Shown one piece after another: positions 1-5,022 of a stretch of 6,419 nucleotides of DNA. Positions within the stretch are counted from its first letter, which is position 1. Every line of letters starts with the position of its first letter. The stretch comes from Thermoleophilia bacterium (lineage in GTDB: Bacteria > Actinomycetota > Thermoleophilia > Gaiellales > Gaiellaceae). The translations under genes and the position numbers were made by a program. The notes under the pieces are model-generated. The model saw nothing but the letters and a program-made list of their open reading frames with translations. It did no database searches and was not told the origin of the DNA. Where the stretch lies: the NCBI GenBank assembly GCA_025933895.1, contig JAICZB010000148.1:1-6419 (forward strand), in the 5' to 3' direction.

Positions 1-201
1 AAGCAGGAGGGCGACGCCCACGCGCTCGACCGTCCCGGCGACCCCCGCGGCGGCGTCCAGAGCGACGAGTACCGGCACGCGCGTCCCGACGACCTCGTCG
101 AGGAAGGCGACGTCGCGATGGGAGGCCCCGGCGGCGCACCGGCCGCCGACGAGACCGTCGAGGAGCGGCGCGAGCGCGACCGTCCCGACGACGCGGCCTA
201 G
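1..201 (+). CDS. C-terminal fragment of an acidic, disordered protein (5' end outside window)
   Basis: Frame 1 is open from the window edge to TAG at 199-201, giving 66 codons. About 60 of the 66 codons end in G or C, which is a strong coding signature in this GC-rich DNA. The visible protein is hydrophilic and low in complexity, rich in Asp, Glu, Arg, Pro and Gly. It has recurring RPGD/RPDD-type phrases (DRPGDP, ARPDD, DRPDDAA at the end) and no hydrophobic segment, so it is probably an unstructured tail. I do not recognise a family and cannot assign a function. Its stop overlaps the stop of the convergent M23 gene within the palindrome CTAG (198-201). It could be a spurious open frame, but no competing frame here looks better. 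Confidence 0.55.
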   Translation, partial: KQEGDAHALDRPGDPRGGVQSDEYRHARPDDLVEEGDVAMGGPGGAPAADETVEERRERDRPDDAA

Positions 202-1850
202 GCCGACACGTCGGGCGCCGCCGGTGGGGAGGCGGCGTCCGTCCGCCGTCGCCGGCGGAACAGGAAGGCTCCGGCAGCGGCCGACAGCGCTACGACCGCG
301 CCCAATGGGCCGCCCACGAGCAGCGGCATGTCGCTCGCGGACGTCGCGACGTGCGCGCCCGTCGGCCGGACGTGGGCGGCGGGCAACGGCCCGACTCCGG
401 AGGCGAGCAAGCTCGGCGGGTGCGGGAACGGCCGGCCACCGGACGACGAAGCGGAAGCAGAAGCAGAAGCAGCGCCCTTGGCCGGAAGCAGATGGCGCGC
501 GACGAGCAGCTGGTGCCACACGACCGCGGCCTCCTGCCTCGGAGTCCCCCTCGGTGCCGTCAGCTTCGCGGGCTGCGGGATCTCGTCCGCCGGCACGTGC
601 TCGACCTTCCAGACCCCCAGATACCTCGTCGGATCGACCGCGCCGTCGTAGCCGAGGTCGACGTACAGGTGAGGGTGGATCTCGAAGTGGAGATGCGGCG
701 GCGTCGTGAATGCGTCGCCCGTCCGGCCGAGGAAGCCGATCACCTGTCCCGCCCGGACGTGCCGGTGCGTGAGGATCCAGCGTGCGTAGCCGGCGAGGTG
801 GGCGTAGTAGAAGGAGTTGCCTTTCCTGTCGGTGAGCCAGAGCCGCCAACCGCCGAGCTCGTTCCAGCCGACGAGGCTCAGCTTGCCCCGTGCCACCGCG
901 ACCACCGGCGTTCCGAGCGGCGCGAACAGGTCGTCGCCGTGATGCCAGCCGTCGTAGATGTCGTTGCGGACTCCGCCGTACGTGTCTCCGTACGTGGCGC
1001 CGCCGTCGACCGGGAAGACGTAGTGCCGTGACTTGAAGCCGAGGCTCGGTGTCGCCGTCAGCGGCTGCGGCCCGAGAGCCTTGTGGTGGCGGTGCTCCTT
1101 CTTCGGCCGGGCCGGAGCCTTCTGGGGCGATTTGTCGGCTTTCTTCGTCGTGCGGCTGTGGTGCGTGCCGCCGGAGGAGTGGTGCTTGTGCTTCGGCTTC
1201 GCGGCGGCCTGCGGGGCCGCGGCGAAGGCGAAGGCGATCGTCGTCCCGGCCGGCAGACCGCGGTGTGCCGCGAGGAGCTGAACGACGAGGGGAGCCGTGA
1301 TCCGGCCGACCGTCTTACCGGCCGTCACCTGTCCCCAGCCGCCAACGCCCACGGCATGGCCGGCGCCCAACGCCACGGAGGAGCCGTAGATCTTGACGCC
1401 GCTGACCGACCCTCTCCCGTGCGTCGCGGACACGGCACTAGCGGTGACCGCGCCGCCGAACAGCGACACCGACTCGAGGGTGACATGCGCGCCGGTGCAC
1501 GAAGAGCCGCTCGCGGCCGAGGAGAGGAATCTCACGATCGGGGACTTGGCCGGATAGGCGGATGGCCCGCGGCTGTAGGCGGGTGTGCCGAGCCCGAGCA
1601 CGGCGCGTCCGGGCATCGCGATCGCCGCATCTCCGGCTCCGACGCAACCGGCGGGCAGATAGGTCGGGGCGAGCCTCGAGAACGTCGGCGCGGGCGTCGT
1701 CGTGGTCGGGGCCGTGGTCGTCGTCGCCGTCGTCGTGGTCGTCGACGTGGTGGTCGTCGTCGTGGTCGCGGTTCCGTCCGCAGACGCGGACGCCGCGCCG
1801 AGCGCCGCCACGAGAACGCCGAGAACGAGAAACCAGACCCCGTGCCGCAT
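198..1850 (-). CDS. Secreted, membrane-anchored M23 (LytM-type) metallopeptidase
   Basis: The 550-residue protein is probably a peptidoglycan endopeptidase outside the membrane. Residues 1-24 form a signal peptide (MRH, hydrophobic core, ASA|DG). Residues 27-52 are a Thr-rich stalk. Residues 57-210 form an unrecognised domain, probably beta-rich, with C69 and C118. Residues 218-257 are a Lys/His-rich linker. The M23 domain spans about 276-412 and its active site is complete: HxGxD (H303, D307), YAHL (H351) and HLHF (H386, H388), so zinc ligands H303/D307/H388 and catalytic H351/H386 are all present. A Ser/Ala/Pro-rich region leads to a C-terminal membrane segment (about 508-531) followed by RRRRR, an anchor without a sortase LPXTG motif. 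The frame stays open far upstream, but ATG 1850 directly precedes the signal peptide and upstream codons do not look like a protein. No clear Shine-Dalgarno precedes it. The M23 call is firm; substrate and N-domain role are unknown. Confidence 0.94.
   Translation of the reverse strand: MRHGVWFLVLGVLVAALGAASASADGTATTTTTTTSTTTTTATTTTAPTTTTPAPTFSRLAPTYLPAGCVGAGDAAIAMPGRAVLGLGTPAYSRGPSAYPAKSPIVRFLSSAASGSSCTGAHVTLESVSLFGGAVTASAVSATHGRGSVSGVKIYGSSVALGAGHAVGVGGWGQVTAGKTVGRITAPLVVQLLAAHRGLPAGTTIAFAFAAAPQAAAKPKHKHHSSGGTHHSRTTKKADKSPQKAPARPKKEHRHHKALGPQPLTATPSLGFKSRHYVFPVDGGATYGDTYGGVRNDIYDGWHHGDDLFAPLGTPVVAVARGKLSLVGWNELGGWRLWLTDRKGNSFYYAHLAGYARWILTHRHVRAGQVIGFLGRTGDAFTTPPHLHFEIHPHLYVDLGYDGAVDPTRYLGVWKVEHVPADEIPQPAKLTAPRGTPRQEAAVVWHQLLVARHLLPAKGAASASASASSSGGRPFPHPPSLLASGVGPLPAAHVRPTGAHVATSASDMPLLVGGPLGAVVALSAAAGAFLFRRRRRTDAASPPAAPDVSA
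1695..1772 (-). repeat. Low-complexity poly-Thr coding tract (stalk of the M23 protein)
   Basis: Residues 27-52 of the M23 protein contain 21 threonines, broken only by Ala, Ser and Pro. On the + strand the DNA reads as runs of GTC, GTG and GGT. The tract directly follows the signal peptidase site, so it probably forms an extended, possibly glycosylated, wall-spanning spacer. Such tracts vary in length between strains by slippage; that is general knowledge and is not shown here. Confidence 0.85.
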
Positions 1851-1925
1851 CGCCCAAGTGTGCCGAACCGTCCGTGTTTTCGTGCGAATCCGCCGCAAGG
1901 CGCATGGAGACCGGAAAAGCCGGCC

Positions 1926-1954
1926 TTGGTGGTTGCCGCGGATCGGCATACGAT
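1926..1954 (+). promoter_or_regulatory. Candidate promoter giving a leaderless transcript for the 1962 gene
   Basis: A -35-like TTGGTG (1926-1931) and a -10-like TACGAT (1949-1954, of the TANNNT type) are separated by exactly 17 bp. The -10 ends 7 nt before the ATG at 1962, so transcription would begin at or next to the start codon. No Shine-Dalgarno sequence precedes that ATG, which fits the leaderless mRNAs common in actinobacteria. The -35 matches only three of six consensus bases, so the call rests mainly on the -10 and its position. A 7-bp direct repeat GATCGGC (1941-1947 and 1952-1958) brackets the -10 with an 11-bp period and could be an operator. Confidence 0.5.
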
Positions 1955-1961
1955 CGGCGGC

Positions 1962-3287
1962 ATGGAGCACGCAGGCGCTGCGATACCGGAAGAGCGCGCC
2001 GCGGCAGCCGAGGAGAAGGCCGACGCTCGCGCCGCCCTGCAGTACGGCCAGGTGCTCCAGGGTGTCTCGGCGCTCATCGCGCCGGCGACGCTGCTGACCG
2101 GCATCGCTTTCTACTTCGGCTGGGCGCGGGTGGACGCGTTCGACGAGTACTTCGGGCTCGATCCCGGCGCCGTCGGATACGCGACGCGCGACTACGTCCT
2201 CAACAGCCTGAACGCGCTGTTCCTTCCGGTGGTCGTCGTGCTCTTCGCGCTCCTCGCCCTGGCCCTCGGTCACGCCTACGTCACCGACGCCCACCGCTCG
2301 GGCCGGAGGTCGCCGGCGACGCTCCGGCGGCTCAGCGAGGTCACCTTGACCGTCGGCACGGCGTTTCTCCTCGTCGGCGGCCTCGCGGTGTTCGCCGTCT
2401 TTCCGTTCCAGATGCCCTACCTGATCTCGACGCTGTTTCCCGCCGCGGGCGTCCTGCTGATCGCCCACGCCGTCGATCTGCGCGAGCGGCTCCGCGGAGA
2501 TCCGCCGCTCTCCACGGCCGGGCGTGTGCTCGTGGCGCTGTTCGTCGCCGTCTGCCTGTTCTGGGCGACCGGTCTCTACGCGCGGACGGTCGGCCGGAAC
2601 GAGGCGGCCAGGGTTGCGCGGCATCTGAACGAGCTGCCCGGGGTGGCGATCGCGAGCACCTCCGATCTCGACCTGCCGACCGGCGGCCCGAGCGCACCCT
2701 CGGCGGCCGGCGGCACGCAGACCTACGTCTACGGCCGGCTCCGGCTGCTTGCCCTGGCCAACGGGACGATGTTCCTGCTGCCGGGCAACTGGACTCCCCT
2801 CCACGGCGCGCTCTTCGCCATCCCGGAGGCCTCTTCGATGCGGGTGGCGTTCACCCCCGGAAAAGCTCCTCCATCCGGCTCGCTGCTGAGGGACGCCTTC
2901 AACGGCAACGACGTGCCGCAGACGGGAGGTGGCTATTCGCCCGCACCGCCGCCGGTCCTGAAGCGCCGGCTCGGACCACTCGTCGTCCGCCTCGAAGTGC
3001 TCGAGAGCGGTGCGGCGCAGATCACGCTCGTCAACAAGGCGAGCCGCACGCTTTCCGGGGTCTCGCTGGTCGCGACCCTCGAGAAGCAGGCGCAGCCGTT
3101 CGCCGTCGGGGCCGCTGCGCTCTGCCGGGCTGTCCAATCCCGGCTCGCGTGCACGGCGAATGCGATCCCGCCGCGGCGCACACTCACGCTCCGGATCTCG
3201 TACCGCGGGCCGCGCTCGGTGAACGGGAGGCTTACGGCCCGACTCGGGCGCGTCCGGCGCGTGCTGCCGCTCGAGCTCAGCCGCTGA
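1962..3287 (+). CDS. Five-helix membrane protein with extracytoplasmic C-terminal domain
   Basis: The 441-residue protein has a charged N-terminus (1-32) and likely membrane helices at about 33-54, 83-106, 128-148, 152-170 and 188-206. Loops 107-127 and 171-187 are Arg-rich, so the positive-inside rule places the N-terminus inside and residues 207-441 outside. After helix 1 comes a WARVDAFDEYFGLD stretch. The outer part holds a segment at about 252-300 (YGRLRLLALANGTMFLLP, then W277) resembling, from memory, uncharacterised actinobacterial membrane proteins. Residues 328-425 look like a beta-sandwich repeat of DUF11 type, with C388 and C397 possibly disulfide-bonded. The open frame continues upstream, but ATG 1962 fits the leaderless promoter and the upstream translation is Arg/Gly junk. 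The gene diverges from the M23 gene and overlaps the S53 gene by 11 bp tail to tail. I recognise no named family; a sensor or envelope role is a guess. Confidence 0.78.
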   Translation: MEHAGAAIPEERAAAAEEKADARAALQYGQVLQGVSALIAPATLLTGIAFYFGWARVDAFDEYFGLDPGAVGYATRDYVLNSLNALFLPVVVVLFALLALALGHAYVTDAHRSGRRSPATLRRLSEVTLTVGTAFLLVGGLAVFAVFPFQMPYLISTLFPAAGVLLIAHAVDLRERLRGDPPLSTAGRVLVALFVAVCLFWATGLYARTVGRNEAARVARHLNELPGVAIASTSDLDLPTGGPSAPSAAGGTQTYVYGRLRLLALANGTMFLLPGNWTPLHGALFAIPEASSMRVAFTPGKAPPSGSLLRDAFNGNDVPQTGGGYSPAPPPVLKRRLGPLVVRLEVLESGAAQITLVNKASRTLSGVSLVATLEKQAQPFAVGAAALCRAVQSRLACTANAIPPRRTLTLRISYRGPRSVNGRLTARLGRVRRVLPLELSR

Positions 3288-3297
3288 GGGCTTCGAG
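3270..3297. terminator. Imperfect inverted repeat at the convergent stop codons
   Basis: The stop codons of the + membrane protein (3285-3287) and the - S53 peptidase (3277-3279) lie in CTCAGCCGCTGAG, an inverted repeat with 6-bp arms around one central base. Outer arms CTCGA (3270) and TCGAG (ending 3297) could extend it through an internal loop. No T-tract follows on either strand, so it is not a standard intrinsic terminator. It may be a weak bidirectional end signal or simply two similar C-termini facing each other. Confidence 0.25.
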
Positions 3298-4740
3298 CAG
3301 CGCCCGGCCGCGCGGAGTGCCGTGGCCGGTGCAGGCGTCCCAGGCCGCGCGGCGTGCGCGATAGGCGCCGTTCGTGCCTTTCGAGACGTCGTTGAAGACC
3401 GAGCGGTCGAGGTGCTCGTAGAGCAGCGGATTGAGGAAACCGACCCGCGAGTCGAGGTGCTGGTTGAGCTGCGCGACGAGGGCAGCCCAGAGCGGCGCGA
3501 CCGCGCTCGTCCCGCCGAACGGGTGCTCCGTGATGCCGTCGCCGATGAGATAGCCGGTGTCGGGATCCGCATTCCCGGCGACGTCCGGGACGCCCCGGCC
3601 GGCGCCGCCGCCCTCGTTCACCGAGGCGGGCACGCGCGCACCCTCCTGCCACGCGGGCACCTCGTAGTAGGAGCTGACCCCGCCGCCGGTCGAGTTACCG
3701 TCGTGGTCGTTCCAGACCGTCTCGGCGATGCCGCTGTCCGTCTCCTCGAGGCGCGTGCCGCCGCAGGCGAGGACGTGCGGGCTCGAAGCCGGGTAGTCGA
3801 CATGCGCGACCTTGCCGGTAACGCCGTCCGTCCAGCCGTTGTCGCCCGAGGCTGCGCAGACCGTCACGCCGAGCGCGGCCGCCGTCCGGAACGCCTGATC
3901 CATGGCGTGGCGTCCCTGCTCCGTCCACTGATCCTCGGCCTGGCCCCAGCTGATCGACAGCACCGAGGGGCCGCGCGGATCGAAGAGCGCGGTCGTCACG
4001 GCGTCGACGAAGCCGCGGTCGCTCGCCGGCGCGAAGTAGACGAGCTGCTCGGCGCCGGGCGCGATCGCGCCGATCACCTCGACGTCGAGCACCACCTCGC
4101 CGTCGGCGGTGTGATCGGCGCCGGGCCGGTTCCGGACGCCGTCCACGGAGACGGCGGTGAACTTCGGCATCGGCTTGCCCAGCTTCTCGAAGTAGCGGCG
4201 CAGCTGCGAGCGGCGGAAGCCGCCACCGAGCTCGATCACGCCGATCCGCTGGCCGCTTCCGTCGAGCTCGCGCGGGAAGTCGTAGAGCTCGGCGATCCGC
4301 GGTGGCGTGAACGACGTCTCCCGCGCCTGCTCGACTCGCTCGTGGGGAACTGCCCGATGAGCTGTGGTCGCCTGCGGCCGGTCGTCGAGCCCGAGGACCG
4401 CTTCGATCGCCGGCGCAACCCGGGCCGGGACGTGCAGGTCGCCCGACCGGCCGCGGTAGTCGCCTTCCGGCGAGCTGAAGCGCGAGAGACGGGTGCGGAA
4501 CGCGTCCTGCATCCGGGAGGCCGAGCCGACGAGGACGATGCTGCGCCTGCCGGCACTCGCCTGCCGGACGTGTAGCCCGTGCTCGAGCGCGAACTCCTCG
4601 ATCGCGGCGAGGTCGTTCCGGTCGGCGCCGTAACGGGCCGCGAACTCGCGACGGCTGAGGTAGCGACGTTGGTCGAGAGGCTGTCGCCCGAGCTCTTCGG
4701 GCGCGGGCAGGGGCTCGCGCGGGCGCACGAGCACCGTCAC
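3277..4740 (-). CDS. S53 serine-carboxyl peptidase (kumamolisin/sedolisin-like proenzyme)
   Basis: This is an acid-acting endopeptidase of family S53, made with a long N-terminal prodomain that is cleaved off. Numbering from GTG 4740 gives 487 residues. The prodomain covers about 1-122, ending in AIEAVLGLDDRP. A linker of about 123-143 is the likely processing region, and the catalytic domain begins near TPPRIAELYDFP. The catalytic set is complete: E215 and D219 in DGEVVLD, oxyanion D300 in SGDNG (kumamolisin has GDSG), and S412 in GGTSAVAP. Calcium-site residues D451 (NDVSKG) and D468 (AAWDACTG) are present. No signal peptide is visible. GTG 4740 is the first standard start in the frame, but the preceding codons encode RKPLPGARRVG and DEPVE, typical of the family N-terminus, so the protein probably begins near 4833. 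A Shine-Dalgarno-like GAGGTGA (4737-4743) precedes GTG 4734. The gene is last in a likely operon with the TLEGH gene. Confidence 0.93.
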   Translation of the reverse strand: MTVLVRPREPLPAPEELGRQPLDQRRYLSRREFAARYGADRNDLAAIEEFALEHGLHVRQASAGRRSIVLVGSASRMQDAFRTRLSRFSSPEGDYRGRSGDLHVPARVAPAIEAVLGLDDRPQATTAHRAVPHERVEQARETSFTPPRIAELYDFPRELDGSGQRIGVIELGGGFRRSQLRRYFEKLGKPMPKFTAVSVDGVRNRPGADHTADGEVVLDVEVIGAIAPGAEQLVYFAPASDRGFVDAVTTALFDPRGPSVLSISWGQAEDQWTEQGRHAMDQAFRTAAALGVTVCAASGDNGWTDGVTGKVAHVDYPASSPHVLACGGTRLEETDSGIAETVWNDHDGNSTGGGVSSYYEVPAWQEGARVPASVNEGGGAGRGVPDVAGNADPDTGYLIGDGITEHPFGGTSAVAPLWAALVAQLNQHLDSRVGFLNPLLYEHLDRSVFNDVSKGTNGAYRARRAAWDACTGHGTPRGRALLEALSG

Positions 4741-4833
4741 CTCTACGGGCTCGTCGGCGGCGACCGCGCCGACCCGGCGTGCTCCCGGCAGCGGCTTGCG
4801 GCCGCTTCCGCCGACCTTCTTACGCGTCGTCGT
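4741..4833 (-). other. Probable N-terminal extension of the S53 frame, lacking a standard start codon
   Basis: The S53 frame stays open upstream of GTG 4740 to an in-frame TGA at 4987-4989. From about 4833 it encodes TTTRKKVGGSGRKPLPG followed by ARRVGAVAADEPVE. From memory, this matches the usual S53 prodomain opening (a PLPGS/PLPGA segment, an acidic DE stretch, then VTVxLRP). No ATG, GTG or TTG occurs in this frame between 4986 and 4741. The three ACG codons at 4833-4825 are placed where a start would be expected, and one C-to-T change would make ATG. A rare ACG or CTG start, a +1 frameshift from the upstream gene, or a base-call error are the alternatives. Confidence 0.6.
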
Positions 4834-4990
4834 CGCCGGAGTGCTCTTCCTCGTCGTGCCCTTCCAACGTATGGCCTTCGAGCGTGTGGCCTTCGAGCGT
4901 GTGGCCCTCGAGCGTGTGGCCTTCGAGCGTGCGCTCGTCGGCCGGCTCGTCGTGGCCGTGCTCGTCGTGGCCGTGCGTGCCGTCGTTCAT
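4820..4990 (-). CDS. 56-residue acidic, His-rich pentapeptide-repeat protein (TLEGH repeats)
   Basis: This short gene starts at ATG 4990 behind a perfect AGGAGG with a 5-nt spacer and ends at TAA 4820-4822. The product is organised in fives: MNDGT, HGHDE twice, PADER, TLEGH five times, DEEEH, SGDDD, A. It has 10 His and 19 acidic residues, one Arg, no Lys, no Cys and no aromatic residue, and no signal peptide or membrane segment. The five 15-bp TLEGH units differ only at synonymous positions (GAA/GAG, CAC/CAT, CTC/TTG, GGC/GGG), which argues for selection on this peptide frame. It lies 32 nt after the ATPase/TPR gene and its last codons overlap the likely S53 N-terminus in another frame. I recall short actinobacterial hypothetical proteins with DVEGH/DVEAH-type repeats, unverified. 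Function is unknown; metal binding or a multi-core precursor peptide are speculative options. Confidence 0.78.
   Translation of the reverse strand: MNDGTHGHDEHGHDEPADERTLEGHTLEGHTLEGHTLEGHTLEGHDEEEHSGDDDA
4856..4930 (-). repeat. Five tandem 15-bp repeats encoding TLEGH
   Basis: Five contiguous units of ACGCTCGAAGGCCAC type, read on the minus strand, fill exactly 75 bp. Units 1 and 3 are identical. Unit 2 has GAG, unit 4 has CAT, and unit 5 has TTG and GGG. All five substitutions are silent in the TLEGH frame, whereas several change the residue in the overlapping S53 frame (Lys to Arg, Thr to Ile). Expansion by slippage followed by purifying selection explains this best. Confidence 0.95.
4946..4975 (-). 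repeat. Exact 15-bp direct repeat encoding HGHDE twice
   Basis: Two identical adjacent copies of CACGGCCACGACGAG, read on the minus strand, encode HGHDE-HGHDE near the N-terminus of the small repeat protein. Identity at the DNA level suggests a more recent duplication than the TLEGH array, whose copies have diverged silently. Confidence 0.9.
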
Positions 4991-4995
4991 TCCGG

Positions 4996-5001
4996 CCTCC
5001 T
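4996..5001 (-). promoter_or_regulatory. Strong ribosome binding site (AGGAGG) for the TLEGH gene
   Basis: AGGAGG lies 5 nt before ATG 4990 on the minus strand, inside the 32-nt gap after the TAG of the upstream gene (5023-5025). It is the best Shine-Dalgarno seen in this window. It fixes the start of the small gene and argues against reading it as a shadow of another frame. Confidence 0.88.
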
Positions 5002-5022
5002 GTCCGCAGCTTCGGGACGAAT

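Noticed and set aside
1911..1923. CCGGAAAAGCCGG as a possible hairpin or terminator
   Set aside because: Only a 4-bp self-complementary arm with a 5-nt loop and no T-tract; expected often by chance in GC-rich DNA.
1083..1961. Upstream extension of the + membrane-protein frame
   Set aside because: This stretch is antisense to the M23 coding sequence and translates to RGRRRGRG-type sequence. A leaderless promoter lies directly before ATG 1962.
1851..3572. Open minus frame running upstream of the M23 signal peptide (one 1124-codon frame)
   Set aside because: It is antisense to the membrane-protein gene and part of the S53 gene. Its translation is Arg/Gly/Glu-rich low-complexity sequence, and a clear signal peptide marks the real start at 1850. 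Long open frames are common by chance at this GC content.
3322..4575. 417-codon + frame opposite the S53 gene
   Set aside because: It is a mirror of the S53 codons, rich in Arg, Ala, Val and Glu, with no recognisable motif. The minus frame has full catalytic residues.
4856..4975. Tandem 15-bp repeats considered as CRISPR or iteron array
   Set aside because: The units are contiguous without spacers, far too short for CRISPR, and in phase with a coding frame under selection. No replication gene or AT-rich segment is nearby.
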